From assembly GCF_002868845.1 (NCBI RefSeq), contig NZ_PKUB01000004.1, positions 1 through 47,188 of the forward strand: DNA of 47,188 bases, given 5' to 3'. This document shows positions 37,679 to 47,023 of the stretch, piece by piece. Positions within the stretch are counted from its first letter, which is position 1. Every line of letters begins with the position of its first letter. The notes under the pieces are model-generated. The model was not told the origin of the DNA, searched no databases, and was given only the letters and a program-made list of their open reading frames with translations. The translations under genes and the position numbers were made by a program. Source of the DNA: Desulfuromonas sp. Lineage in GTDB: Bacteria > Desulfobacterota > Desulfuromonadia > Desulfuromonadales > BM501.

Positions 37679-40192
37679 ATGACCTCTCCTTCGCTTCCCA
37701 TCGATGCAGTCCTGTCACCGCTGAGGCGCGCCCTGGCCTCCGGCGGCGCGGCGGTCCTCCAGGCTCCTCCCGGGGCCGGCAAGACAACCCGGGTGCCGCT
37801 GGCCCTCCTCGATGAGCCGTGGCTGGCAGGCCGGGGCATTCTCATGCTCGAGCCGCGCCGCTTGGCGGCCACCAACGCCGCCCGCTACATGGCCTCCCTG
37901 CGCGGCGAGGCGGTCGGAGAGAGTGTCGGCTACGTCATCCGTTTCGACCGGAAGGTCTCGCGCGCGACCCGCATCGAGGTGGTCACCGAGGGGATTCTCA
38001 CCCGCCGCCTGCAGAGCGATCCGGAACTGTCCGGCGTCGGCCTGGTGATTTTCGACGAGTTTCACGAGCGGGGACTTCATTCGGATCTCGCCCTGGCCCT
38101 GTGTCGCGACGCTCAGCAGGGCCTGCGGGAGGACCTCAAGATACTGGTCATGTCCGCCACCCTGGACGCCGCGCCGGTCGCCGAACTTCTCGGGGGCTGT
38201 CCCCTCGTGACCAGCGCGGGGCGCAGTCACCCGGTGGAGGTGCGCTACGCGCCGCGGGATCCGCAGGGCCACCCGGCCGAGTGGACGGCCGCGGCCGTGC
38301 GCAGGGCCCTGCGTGAGACGCAAGGGGACCTGCTCGTTTTTCTTCCCGGCGCCGGGGAAATCCGCCGCTGCCGCGATCTTCTCGGCGATCTCGGTTCGGG
38401 GGTGAGGGTGGCGCCCCTCTTCGGAGACCTCCCCTTTGCCGAGCAGGAGCGGGCGATCCTGCCGGGCAATCTGCGACGGGTGGTGCTGGCGACCAATATC
38501 GCCGAGACGAGCCTGACCATCGAGGGGGTGCGGGTGGTGGTCGACAGCGGGCTCGAGCGCCGGCCCCGTTTCGACCCGGCCCGGGGAACGACCACTCTCG
38601 AGACGATGCGGATATCCGGGGCCAGCGCCGACCAGCGGACCTGCCGCGCCGGGCGCCTCGGCCCCGGGACCTGCTACCGCCTCTGGAGCGAGGGGACCCA
38701 GGGGAGCCTGCTCCCTTTCAGCCCGCCCGAGATCCGCCAATCGGATCTCGCCCCCCTGGCCCTGGAGCTGGCCCGGTGGGGGGTCAGGGACCCCGAGAGC
38801 CTGTCCTGGCTCGAACCCCCGCCGCCGGGGGCCCTGGCCGGTGCGAGGCAGCTTCTGCGCCTGCTCGGAGCCCTCGACGAAGGAGATCTCCCGACCGTCC
38901 TGGGCGGGGAGATGGCGCTTCTGCCGGCCCATCCGCGCCTGGCCCGCCTGCTGGTGGAGGGGCGCAGGCGCAATGCCCTCGCTCTGGCCTGCGACCTGGC
39001 CGCCCTGCTGGGCGAGCGGGATCTTTTTCGAAGGGAGTGGCGGCCCCGCCTCGCAGGCGACAGCGACCTTCTGGAGCGCCTGGAGGCTCTGGAGCGCTGG
39101 CGCCGGGACGGCCGGGCGGTCGAAGGGGCCGATCCGGGCGCCTGCCGCGCGGTCGAGCGGGCGGCCCGCTTCTGGCGGCGCAAGACGGCCTGCCGGGGCC
39201 GTGCCGGGGGTGGGACGGCCCGGGAGGTGGGGCGCCTTCTGGGGGTGGCCTTCCCCGACCGCATCGCTCTCGCGCGCGAGGGCCGGGATGGTCGCTACCT
39301 GCTCTGCGGAGGGCAGGGGGGCCGGCTCTCGCCGCGCTCCGGGGTCGTCGGTCGCTCCCTGGTCGTGGCCGTGGACCTTCAGGGCGGACCCGGCGGCGAG
39401 GCCCTGATCCACATGGCCAGCGCCATCGAGATGGACGATCTGGAGGCCCTGGCCGGCGACGGCCTCGCCTGGCGGCGGAGAGTGGCCTGGGACGACCGAC
39501 AGGGCCAGGTGGCCGCCCGGGAGGAGCGGGTCCTGGGGGCGCTGGTTCTCAACAGCCGGCCGGTCGGCGCCGAGCCCGAAGAGGTGAGGGAGGCGCTGAT
39601 CGAGGCGATCCGCCGGGGCGGCCTCGACATGCTGAACTGGAGCCCCGAGGCGCGCCAGTACCTCGAGCGGATCCGTTTCGCAGGCCGGGCCTTTCCCGAA
39701 GAGGGCTGGCCGGAGCTCGGAGAGGCCGACCTCCTGAGTTCACTGGAGCAATGGCTCGGCCCCTTCCTTGACCGGGTCAGAAAGCGGGCCGACCTGCGGC
39801 GGCTCGATCTTCTTCCCCCCCTGCGCTCCCTGCTCGACTGGAACCGCCAGAGGCAGCTCGATGGCCTCGCCCCCGAGCGGCTCGCCGTACCCAGCGGCTC
39901 GAAAATCCGGCTCGACTACGCCTCCGAGGGCCCGCCGGTCCTTGCGGTCAAGCTCCAGGAGCTTTTCGGCCTCGCCGAGACCCCGCGGGCGGCCCGGGGC
40001 CGGGTCGCCGTTCTTCTTCACCTTCTCTCCCCCGCCCGCAGGCCCATCCAGGTCACCCAGGACCTCGGCAACTTCTGGAACAGCGTCTATCCCGAGGTGA
40101 AGAAGGAGCTCAAGGGGCGCTATCCCAAGCATCCCTGGCCCGACGACCCCTGGCGGGCCGAGCCGACCCGGTTCGCTCGAAGGCGCAAATAA
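37679..40192 (+). CDS. hrpB: ATP-dependent helicase HrpB
   Basis: 837 aa DExH-box helicase. Walker A APPGAGKTT (29-37), motif Ia LEPRRLAATNAARYMA, motif II DEFH (126-129; the HrpB variant of DEAH), motif III MSATLDA, motif V ATNIAETSLTIEGVRVVVDSGLERRPRFD, motif VI QRTCRAGRLGPGTCYRLW. The helicase-associated region follows, then the HrpB-specific C-terminal domain (LDWNRQRQLDGLAPERLAVPSGSKIRLDY, ending with VYPEVKKELKGRYPKHPWPDDP). HrpB function in bacteria is poorly defined; it is presumed to act on RNA. I take the ATG at 37679, where family similarity begins; an in-frame ATG at 37562 would add an unconserved 39-residue extension. The Shine-Dalgarno is weak. Confidence 0.92.
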   Translation: MTSPSLPIDAVLSPLRRALASGGAAVLQAPPGAGKTTRVPLALLDEPWLAGRGILMLEPRRLAATNAARYMASLRGEAVGESVGYVIRFDRKVSRATRIEVVTEGILTRRLQSDPELSGVGLVIFDEFHERGLHSDLALALCRDAQQGLREDLKILVMSATLDAAPVAELLGGCPLVTSAGRSHPVEVRYAPRDPQGHPAEWTAAAVRRALRETQGDLLVFLPGAGEIRRCRDLLGDLGSGVRVAPLFGDLPFAEQERAILPGNLRRVVLATNIAETSLTIEGVRVVVDSGLERRPRFDPARGTTTLETMRISGASADQRTCRAGRLGPGTCYRLWSEGTQGSLLPFSPPEIRQSDLAPLALELARWGVRDPESLSWLEPPPPGALAGARQLLRLLGALDEGDLPTVLGGEMALLPAHPRLARLLVEGRRRNALALACDLAALLGERDLFRREWRPRLAGDSDLLERLEALERWRRDGRAVEGADPGACRAVERAARFWRRKTACRGRAGGGTAREVGRLLGVAFPDRIALAREGRDGRYLLCGGQGGRLSPRSGVVGRSLVVAVDLQGGPGGEALIHMASAIEMDDLEALAGDGLAWRRRVAWDDRQGQVAAREERVLGALVLNSRPVGAEPEEVREALIEAIRRGGLDMLNWSPEARQYLERIRFAGRAFPEEGWPELGEADLLSSLEQWLGPFLDRVRKRADLRRLDLLPPLRSLLDWNRQRQLDGLAPERLAVPSGSKIRLDYASEGPPVLAVKLQELFGLAETPRAARGRVAVLLHLLSPARRPIQVTQDLGNFWNSVYPEVKKELKGRYPKHPWPDDPWRAEPTRFARRRK

Positions 40193-40368
40193 GGGCCCGC
40201 TCCCTCGGTTGCGGGGGGGGAGTCTTAAGTGTTTTGAATTGTTGATTTTTGTGTGGTCGTTAAGAGGTGGGACGGGTCAGCCTTCGGGGGCTTTTCTTTT
40301 GCGGTATTCCTGATAAGGTGGTCTTGTCTCTTATTCCGATGACCAGACCCTTTGCGGGAAGGCCGGCC

Positions 40369-41145
40369 ATGAACAACCGCCCCATCCTGTTCGGATTTCT
40401 CGTCCTGCTCCTGTTCGGCGCGGTCTTTTTCGTGACATCCGCGCCGCCCCAGTCCGCCGACCCTTCCCACGATTTCGAGGGGCTCTGCGACGAGTGCCAC
40501 CGCGCCCGCCCAGGCGCGGGGGAACCGGTCCTTGTCCGGGACGTTGACCTTGTCTGCCTTCAGTGCCATGCCATGTCGAAGGACAACTCCCATCCCACCG
40601 GGGTCGTTCCAACCCTGGAGATCCCCTCGGGGTTCCGCCTCGACGGCGGCGGCCGGCTCAGTTGCGTGAGCTGTCACCATCCCCACCTCGAAGTGTCCCC
40701 CGAGCGCCCTTATCGGCTCCGGGGAGAGGAGGTGGACAGGGGGTTCTGCGGCCATTGCCATACGCTGGGCGACGGGGGGCACGGCGGCGCCGTATTCCTG
40801 GCTCACGCCAAGGTCTATACCCCCCCGGGGGACGTGTCGGTCTCGCTGGACCGCATCTCCAGGGGATGTCTCGCCTGCCACGACGCCCTGAGCGCGGGGG
40901 ACGTCCACTTCTGCACTTCGGGGTTGGACAGGGTCTGTCTCAGCCACCCCGTCGGCGTGGTTTACGACCAGATCCAGGCCCGCAACCGGGAGCTCAACCC
41001 CCGCAGCCAGCTCGACCCCGCGATTTCCTTTATCGAGGGAAAACTCGGCTGCACCTCCTGCCACAGCATCTATTCCACCGAGCGCAAGCTGCTCACCCTC
41101 AGCAACCGGGGCAGCGCCCTGTGCCTGCACTGTCACCGGTTCTGA
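40369..41145 (+). CDS. Seven-haem periplasmic c-type cytochrome
   Basis: 258 aa. An N-terminal hydrophobic segment (PILFGFLVLLLFGAVFFVTS) serves as signal peptide or anchor. Seven CxxCH haem c sites follow: CDECH (40), CLQCH (63), CVSCH (99), CGHCH (127), CLACH (167), CTSCH (228), CLHCH (252). A CLSHPVG at 190 has lost one cysteine of an eighth site or keeps only the SHPVG element common in doubled-CxxCH cytochromes. It is a candidate electron carrier across the periplasm. ATG 40369 has GGGAAGG 6 nt upstream; an ATG 10 codons earlier is less well placed. Possible small terminator-like sequence for hrpB at about 40278-40301. Confidence 0.9.
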   Translation: MNNRPILFGFLVLLLFGAVFFVTSAPPQSADPSHDFEGLCDECHRARPGAGEPVLVRDVDLVCLQCHAMSKDNSHPTGVVPTLEIPSGFRLDGGGRLSCVSCHHPHLEVSPERPYRLRGEEVDRGFCGHCHTLGDGGHGGAVFLAHAKVYTPPGDVSVSLDRISRGCLACHDALSAGDVHFCTSGLDRVCLSHPVGVVYDQIQARNRELNPRSQLDPAISFIEGKLGCTSCHSIYSTERKLLTLSNRGSALCLHCHRF

Positions 41146-41179
41146 GGCCGTCTTTCGACTTTACCCCTCCAGCGCGGCT

Positions 41180-44137
41180 TCAGATCCGTTCGATCCGGAG
41201 CCCTTCGTCCCCGAGTTCCTCGTTGGCCCGGCGCAGAGCCTCCTCCCCGGCCATGACACCTACCGCGCTCTGCGGCCACTGGGCCAACAGGTGGCGCTCG
41301 GCGGCCCGGCGCAGGGATCCGGCGTCCACGGCGAGGAGTTTTCCCCTCAGGCTCTGACGCATCTCCAGGGAGAGGCCCTGCCGGATGTGGGCGAACTCGC
41401 GGTTGCCCCGTCCCCCGGGCGAAAGGGGCCGGTCGATCTCGCTGAAGACCGAGAGGACGGCCTCTTTGACCGCCTCGTCGGTGAAGTCGCCGGAGGCGGC
41501 CCACTCGGCGGCATCCCGGTAGACCTGCAGAGTGCGGATCAGGTGAGGGTCCCGGTAGGAGAGCATGGAGAAGAGCCCGGTCTCCGGGTCGAAGGAGGCC
41601 AGGCCCCCGTAGGCGCCGCCTTTTTCACGGATTTCCCGGTGCAGGTAGCCGGCCCGCAGCAGCCGGGACAGCACCATGAGGGCCGGGGAGTCGGGGTGGA
41701 CCAGGGGGACGGCGCGAAACACCCGGGTCACGTAGTTCACCGGGAGCGAGGCGGCCCAGCCGGTCCGCAGGGGGCGGGGCGCGAAGGGGCCCGCCGGAGC
41801 CGCCGCCTCCTTTGCGCCGCGGGGCAGGGCCTTCAGGAAGGCGCCCAGGGATGGGCGCACCGAGTCGAAGGCCCTCGCCTCGGCGGTCAGCGCGCAGCGG
41901 ATCAGCCCGCCGTCAAGGAGGCGTTCGCCGATGGCCCGCAGCTTTCCGGCGACCTCCGCCAGCTCCCCGGGGGCCAGAGCGGCGACCTGCTTGGCCAGGC
42001 GCACCAGGGAGACCCCGGACCACTCCTCCCGCTGGCTCGCGCCGGCGCTGAGAGAGGCGGCGGCGGCCCGGGCGGCGTAGCGGTGGCCCGCCCCGGGGAT
42101 GGAGTTCTCCAGGTTGGTCTTGATCTGGTTGAACACCGTGTGCAAACGCTCCAGGTCGGAGAAGTCGGGGGCGGTGAAAATGTCCTCCAGGATGTCGAAC
42201 AGCTTCTCCCCGTTGCGCCGCAGGGCCTTGCCCTTGACCTCCAGAAGAGGCGCGAAGTCGTCCAGGCCTCCGGGGGACTCGAGGACCGATGTCCCGGCGC
42301 GGATGCCGCCGGTGGCCGCGGTCATGCGCTCGGCCATCTCCATGTAGTCGTGGCCCGCCGCCCCGACCTGGGTGAGGGTGGCGCAGAACAGGGGCGCGTA
42401 GGGCCGCAGGTCCTCCGGCAGGTCCCGGGTCGACAGGTGGGAGGTGAAGTAGACGATGCCGTTGGTCGGCTGGTCGAACCAGTGCACCGGCGTCCCGCTT
42501 TCCTTCCCTGCAAGGGCGCGGACCGGGCGCTCCTCTTCCGGGATGTCGGAGAATTCGAGGGTCGGCAGGACCGAGAGGTCCTCCTCCGCCTCCTGCGAGC
42601 GCTGCAGCTCCTCGGCCTCGGCCCGGATGCGCTGCCGGTCCTCCGCGCAGAGGGCCGCGCCCAGCGTCTCCAGGCGGGCGGCGGTCTCCGCCTCCTCGCG
42701 CTCGGCCTGCCCGGGGTCGGGGCGCAGGGTCAGGGTCACCCGGTGGGAGTTGCCGAGCAGGTGGCGGCGGATCAGTTCCTGGAAGAAGGGCCCTTGCGCC
42801 GCCTCCTTCCGGACCCGTTCGAGGTCCTGGTCGAGCAGCAGGGGGGTGACGGGGTCGCCGGCGTGGATCCAGGGGCCGAGCAGGCGCATCAGGAGCACCA
42901 GGGCGTAGGGGTACTGGTCCCCGGTGACCTCCCGGTGGGCGAATTCCATCTGGTGCAGGGCCGCTTCGATCCGCTCCGCCGGGAAGCCCTCCTGCGCCGC
43001 CTTCTCCAGGGTGTCGATGACGATTTTTTCGATCTTCTCCGCCTCTTCGGGCTCGGTCCCCTGGAGCCCGGCGGCGAAGAAGGTCTCCCGGTTGTCGTCG
43101 TGGTAGCCGGTGCCCGGGGCCAGGTTCTGGCCGAGCTTGCTGTCGAGCAGGGCCTTGTGCAGCGGGGCCGCCGGGTTGCCCAAGAGCAGGTTGGAGAGGA
43201 GGGAGAGGGCGGTCCGCTCGAAACTGTCGCTGATCGGGCAGGTGAGCCAGGCCACCTGGACCATGCTCCGCCTCTCCTGGGACTCCTCCGAGGCCAGGGG
43301 GAAGGTTTCGATCAGCCTTTTCGGACTCTCGAAGCGCACCTCGTCGGGGACCGCGCTATCGACCGCCTTGTGGCCGAAGCGCGACAGGGCCTTCTCCTCG
43401 ACGACCCGCAGGTGCTCCTCCAGGGGGAGGTTGCCGTAGGTGCAGAAATAGGCGTTGGCCGGGTGGTAGTAAGTGGCGTGAAACGCGCGCAGCTGCTCCC
43501 AGCTCAGGTCGGGAATCGCGGCCGGCTCGCCGCCCGAGTTGTGGCCGTAGGTGGTGGTGGGGTAGAGGGCCCGGTTGAGACGCCGGGCGAGCAGGGACGA
43601 AGGGTCGGCCATGGCCCCCTTCATCTCGTTGTACACCACTCCCTTGAAGACGACGGCCGAATCCGGGTCGGCCGGGTCGGCAAGCTCCAGGCGGTGCCCC
43701 TCCTGGTGGAAGTCCCGCTCCAGCAGGCGGGGGAAGAAGGCCGCATCGAGGTAGATGTCCATCAGGTTGAAGAAATCCTTGCGGTTCTGGCTGGAGAAGG
43801 GGTAGAGGGTCCAGTCGCTGGCGGTAAAGGCGTTCATGAAGGTGTTGAGGCTGCGCTTGAGCATGGAGAAGAAGGGGTCGCGCACCGGGAAATGCTCCGA
43901 GCCGCACAGCACCGTGTGCTCAAGGATGTGGGCCACCCCCGTCGAGTCGTGGGGGGTGGTGTGGAAACCGACCGCGAACAGGTTGTTGTCGTCTTCGGCG
44001 GCGAGATGGACCATCCGCGCCCCGGTGACCTCGTGCCGCAGTTCGATCAGTTCGGCATTCAGTTCCGGCAAGGGGGTATGGGCGGTAACGGCAAACCCGT
44101 GCAGTTTCAAACCTGGTTCCCAGCGGATAGCGGACAT
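41180..44137 (-). CDS. M16 metallopeptidase, presequence protease PreP-like
   Basis: 985 aa, the size of PreP/M16C peptidases, which form a two-half chamber that degrades short unfolded peptides. The inverted zinc motif HILEH (70-74) is intact (His70, Glu73, His74), followed by GSEHFPVRDPFFSMLKRSLNTFMNAFTASDWTLYPFSSQNRKDFFNLMDIYLDAAFFP, the classic M16C sequence. The downstream YNEMKGAMADP supplies the third metal ligand. The second half has GGAYGG and YRDPHLIRTL. No signal peptide, so it is cytoplasmic. I choose the ATG at 44137, which has GGAG 6 nt upstream; ATGs at 44149 and 44194 are possible but worse placed. Confidence 0.92.
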   Translation of the reverse strand: MSAIRWEPGLKLHGFAVTAHTPLPELNAELIELRHEVTGARMVHLAAEDDNNLFAVGFHTTPHDSTGVAHILEHTVLCGSEHFPVRDPFFSMLKRSLNTFMNAFTASDWTLYPFSSQNRKDFFNLMDIYLDAAFFPRLLERDFHQEGHRLELADPADPDSAVVFKGVVYNEMKGAMADPSSLLARRLNRALYPTTTYGHNSGGEPAAIPDLSWEQLRAFHATYYHPANAYFCTYGNLPLEEHLRVVEEKALSRFGHKAVDSAVPDEVRFESPKRLIETFPLASEESQERRSMVQVAWLTCPISDSFERTALSLLSNLLLGNPAAPLHKALLDSKLGQNLAPGTGYHDDNRETFFAAGLQGTEPEEAEKIEKIVIDTLEKAAQEGFPAERIEAALHQMEFAHREVTGDQYPYALVLLMRLLGPWIHAGDPVTPLLLDQDLERVRKEAAQGPFFQELIRRHLLGNSHRVTLTLRPDPGQAEREEAETAARLETLGAALCAEDRQRIRAEAEELQRSQEAEEDLSVLPTLEFSDIPEEERPVRALAGKESGTPVHWFDQPTNGIVYFTSHLSTRDLPEDLRPYAPLFCATLTQVGAAGHDYMEMAERMTAATGGIRAGTSVLESPGGLDDFAPLLEVKGKALRRNGEKLFDILEDIFTAPDFSDLERLHTVFNQIKTNLENSIPGAGHRYAARAAAASLSAGASQREEWSGVSLVRLAKQVAALAPGELAEVAGKLRAIGERLLDGGLIRCALTAEARAFDSVRPSLGAFLKALPRGAKEAAAPAGPFAPRPLRTGWAASLPVNYVTRVFRAVPLVHPDSPALMVLSRLLRAGYLHREIREKGGAYGGLASFDPETGLFSMLSYRDPHLIRTLQVYRDAAEWAASGDFTDEAVKEAVLSVFSEIDRPLSPGGRGNREFAHIRQGLSLEMRQSLRGKLLAVDAGSLRRAAERHLLAQWPQSAVGVMAGEEALRRANEELGDEGLRIERI

Positions 44138-44227
44138 CGTCGTCTCCATAGCCTTGTGAGGGGTGGTCTGGGGGAAAAGTGAGTCAGTGTACATCCTTTG
44201 CGGAGGAAATAAAAGGAAGGGTTTTTA

Positions 44228-44256
44228 TTGACATTTACCGACTCAGGCCCTAACAT
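44228..44256 (+). promoter_or_regulatory. Promoter of the outer-membrane protein gene
   Basis: TTGACA (44228-44233), 17-nt spacer, TAACAT (44251-44256). Perfect -35 with good spacing, in the short divergent region with the PreP-like gene. Confidence 0.7.
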
Positions 44257-44304
44257 TCGTCCGATTAGAGAAAGTTTTAACCCAACATGCGGCACGGGGT
44301 GGCA

Positions 44305-44937
44305 ATGCGTAATAAGTGGTTCATATCTCTGGCCTTCATGGCCTCGATCCTTTTGTCCGGGTCGGCCTTTGCCGAACGGGGTCCCGTCTACATCAGCGCC
44401 CAGGGCGGCAGCGTCGCCATGAACGACGCCGACCTTACCGGTAACTTTAACACCGTCGAGATCGATTTCGACCCGGGCCTCGTCCTGAGCGGCGCCCTCG
44501 GGTACGACGTCGGCGAGGGGCGGATCGAACTGGAGGGCGCCTACCGGCACAACGGCATCGACGGCATCACCCTCGAGGGAGAGAGCTTCAACCCCGGCGG
44601 GACGTTCGAGTCCTTCAGCCTGATGCTCAACTCCTACGCCGATTTTCCCACCCGCACGCCGGTCACCCCCTTTATTACCGCGGGGGCCGGCGGCGCCTAT
44701 GTCAACCTGGCCGAGGACAAGAGCCTCAGCCTCGATTTCGAGACCACCGACGATCTCGTCTTTGCCTACCAGGGCGGTTTCGGGGTCAGTTGCGAGATCA
44801 GCCCCAGGGCCCTCATCGACCTGTCCTACCGCTACTTCGCAACGCTCGATCCCCAGTTCGACACCACCGACGGGCGGAGCGTCGATTCCCAATACGCCAC
44901 CCAGAATTTTTCCCTCGGATTCCGCATGACCTTCTGA
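44305..44937 (+). CDS. Small outer-membrane beta-barrel protein (opacity/OmpW-like)
   Basis: 210 aa. A signal peptide (MRNKWFISLAFMASILLSGSAFA) precedes an eight-strand-type barrel: GPVYISAQGGSVAMNDADL, LVLSGALGYDVGEGRIELEGAYRHNG, FESFSLMLNSYADFP, VTPFITAGAGGAYVNLAED, LVFAYQGGFGVSCEI, LIDLSYRYFATLDPQF and the ending NFSLGFRMTF with a C-terminal Phe. This matches the Opa/OmpA-barrel superfamily of surface antigens. ATG 44305 is preferred over 44287: it gives a standard signal peptide and has a GGGGTGG element. It is followed by the HAF-repeat lipoprotein gene, which has its own promoter. No ligand is known. Confidence 0.85.
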   Translation: MRNKWFISLAFMASILLSGSAFAERGPVYISAQGGSVAMNDADLTGNFNTVEIDFDPGLVLSGALGYDVGEGRIELEGAYRHNGIDGITLEGESFNPGGTFESFSLMLNSYADFPTRTPVTPFITAGAGGAYVNLAEDKSLSLDFETTDDLVFAYQGGFGVSCEISPRALIDLSYRYFATLDPQFDTTDGRSVDSQYATQNFSLGFRMTF

Positions 44938-45012
44938 GGCGATGTGCAGATGCGCAGTCCGATGGTGGTCTTCTCCGGTATCGATTCGTACGGGTTGCCA
45001 CGTAGCATCGAT

Positions 45013-45041
45013 TTGACAATCCCGCTAGACTCGTCCATAGC
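45013..45041 (+). promoter_or_regulatory. Probable promoter of the HAF-repeat gene
   Basis: TTGACA (45013-45018) followed after 17 nt by CATAGC (45036-45041). The -35 is perfect and the -10 weak. An ATCGATT sequence occurs twice just upstream (44983 and 45007 regions) and could be part of a regulatory site. Confidence 0.45.
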
Positions 45042-45105
45042 TTTGAAAATAAACAACGATATTGGCTCATTTGCGAGCATCAACCCCTGTCCTTTGAGGT
45101 GAACT

Positions 45106-46392
45106 ATGAGACGGTTGAATTTCCTTTTGATCCTTCTCCTGGCGGCGTCCATTAATCTCGTCGGCTGCGGCGGTGGCGGCGGCGGTGGCGGCGCGCCGAC
45201 CCAAGACGGCAACGACGGCGGCGGCGGAGAGCCGAGCGACGTCCTGCCCGGCGGCGACGTCTACAACTTTACCGATCTCGGCAACAAGGTGGCCAACCTC
45301 GGCCTCGACAGCTGGGCGCTGTTCGTCAACAACAACGGCCAGATCGCCGGCGAGACGACCGGCGGCGACCAGCTCTTCACCTACGTCCTGGAAGACAAGG
45401 CCGACTCCATGGCCCTCTTTGTCGAACCGCTCGGCGGGTTGACCAGCGAGGCCTACGATTTCAACGACAACGGCCAGGTGGTCGGCCAGTCCGACACGGC
45501 GGCCGGCGACTTCCAGGCGTTTTTCTGGGACGTCGACGACGGCAACACCGTCGCCATCGGCACCCTCGGCGGCCCGGAAAGTTCGGCCGAAGCGGTCAAC
45601 AGCCAGGGCAAGGTCGCCGGATGGTCCGATATCGACGCCAATCAGAATTTTCAGCAGGCCTTTGTCTGGCAGAACGGCGTCCTGACCAACATCCATCCCG
45701 ACCCGAAGGGTGAATGGGATACGACCAGCAAGGCTTTCGACATCAATGCCGGCGGCAAGGTTGTCGGCTTCGGCAAGATCGACGGGGCGAACCGGGCCTT
45801 TATCTGGGATTCCGCTTCCGGCATGCGCAACATCGACGACCTGATGGGTTTTGGCTCCACCGCCCAGCTGATCAACGACCTCGGGTACGTGGCCGGGCAG
45901 TTCATCACCTCCAGCGGCGAGGTTCACGCCTTCTCCTGGCAGAACTTCAACCAGGGCATGGTCGAGATCGAGCCTTTGGGCGGCGGCACCGCGATGGCGG
46001 TCGTGGCCATGAACGCCTCCGGCCAGATCGTCGGCGATTCCCGCTACCTCTCGATCGCAGAGCCCCCCAACTCGGTTCTCGACACCCACGCCTTCTTCTG
46101 GGATCCCCAGGACGGGATCGTCGACCTGGGCACCCTCGGCGGCCGGAAGAGCGGCGCGCTGGCCATTAACGACAAGGGCGAGGTCGTCGGCTGGTCCGAG
46201 GCCTCCGACGATTTCGTTCACGCCTTCTACTGGAAACCCGGCAGCGCGAAGATGGAAGACCTCGGCCGCCTGTACAGCTTCGGGGGCGACACGAAGGTCA
46301 ACGACATCAACGACGACGGCATGATCGTCGGCGAGGCGAAGACCTTCTCCGACGACGACATCGTCACCAGCTGGTACGGAGAGCAGAAGTAG
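45106..46392 (+). CDS. HAF-repeat lipoprotein
   Basis: 428 aa. The lipoprotein signal MRRLNFLLILLLAASINLVGC has Cys21 as acylation site, followed by an uninterrupted glycine run and a Gly/Asp-rich linker. The rest is about eight degenerate repeats of the extracellular HAF type, each around 45 residues. Each ends in a motif such as VNNNGQIAG, FNDNGQVVGQS, VNSQGKVAGWS, INAGGKVVGFG, MNASGQIVGDS, INDKGEVVGWS or INDDGMIVGEA, with interspersed AFFWD and LGTLGG. The repeats suggest a beta-propeller-like surface protein of unknown role. GAGGTGA precedes the ATG. A strong terminator follows. Confidence 0.88.
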   Translation: MRRLNFLLILLLAASINLVGCGGGGGGGGAPTQDGNDGGGGEPSDVLPGGDVYNFTDLGNKVANLGLDSWALFVNNNGQIAGETTGGDQLFTYVLEDKADSMALFVEPLGGLTSEAYDFNDNGQVVGQSDTAAGDFQAFFWDVDDGNTVAIGTLGGPESSAEAVNSQGKVAGWSDIDANQNFQQAFVWQNGVLTNIHPDPKGEWDTTSKAFDINAGGKVVGFGKIDGANRAFIWDSASGMRNIDDLMGFGSTAQLINDLGYVAGQFITSSGEVHAFSWQNFNQGMVEIEPLGGGTAMAVVAMNASGQIVGDSRYLSIAEPPNSVLDTHAFFWDPQDGIVDLGTLGGRKSGALAINDKGEVVGWSEASDDFVHAFYWKPGSAKMEDLGRLYSFGGDTKVNDINDDGMIVGEAKTFSDDDIVTSWYGEQK

Positions 46393-46425
46393 CCGGTTGT
46401 AATTTCCGGACACAGCATGACCGAT

Positions 46426-46468
46426 AGAAAAAGCGGGCCCCGCCGCAATGGCGGGGCCCGCTTTTTCT
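46426..46468 (+). terminator. Terminator of the HAF-repeat gene
   Basis: A 19-bp perfect stem with a 5-nt loop (46445-46449), opening with an A-tract and closing with CTTTTTCT, 34 nt after the stop codon. Strong intrinsic terminator, possibly active from both sides. Confidence 0.93.
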
Positions 46469-46786
46469 ATTTTATGGAACAAAGGTTGTCGCCACAGCAG
46501 GAGAGGGCACTGAGAAGGCCGGGCAACCCCCCTCTGTAGCTGCGGCTCAAGGGGTGGCCACTCATCTCCCCCCCCCCTTGCGTCAAGGAAGCGGCTTTCC
46601 CGGTCCCATATCCCGGGCACAACCCCGCGCGGCGGGAATGGTTTCCCCATTTCTGGCGGCGCGGGCTGCCGGGGAGTTTTTCCCCTGGCGCGGATCTGCG
46701 GCGGCGACCTGAACGATGCGGCCAGGGGGGGGGCAATGGCCAGGCGTGGAATCCTTTATCTCTGCAGGGGGGCTGCGTTGCCGCAC

Positions 46787-46854
46787 CTTGCATGGTTTCG
46801 AGCCCGGCAGTCGCATTCCCGACCGACAGCCGGGCTCATGTGTTCGATTGCAAG
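46787..46854. other. Two-level hairpin element
   Basis: An outer pair CTTGCA (46787-46792)/TGCAAG (46849-46854) and an inner perfect pair GAGCCCGGC (46800-46808)/GCCGGGCTC (46829-46837) are separated by internal loops, with a 20-nt apical loop. It could be a structured RNA or a repeat element; no known RNA family is recognised. Confidence 0.4.
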
Positions 46855-46954
46855 AAGACCAGGCTCTAAGAAGACCTTTGTCGTCCCCCCTTCCGCCTTC
46901 GCTGCTATTTTTCAGGCAATTCCAGCTCTCGCTTCGTCGGTTCGCTCCGCTCCG

Positions 46955-47023
46955 CTTGACCCACCCTGCGGATGTTTTGCTCTCTGGTTCGTCTGTCGAT
47001 GAGTCGGCGCAGGGTGGATCAAG
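46955..47023. repeat. Inverted-repeat intergenic element
   Basis: Arms 46955-46970 and 47008-47023 match at 15 of 16 positions (core CCACCCTGCG/CGCAGGGTGG) around a 37-nt centre. CAGGGTGGATCA flanked by GAGCGCAGCGC-like sequence resembles the GGGTGGAT...GCGCAGCG intergenic repeats common in proteobacteria. Possibly a small non-autonomous element. Confidence 0.55.

Noticed and set aside
46741-46860. Minus-strand sequence with AAACC and CAACGCAGCC resembling a GEMM c-di-GMP riboswitch
   Set aside because: The GAAA tetraloop and the GGGACGCAAAGCC core are missing, and the CCATGC/GTGCGG stem pairs poorly.
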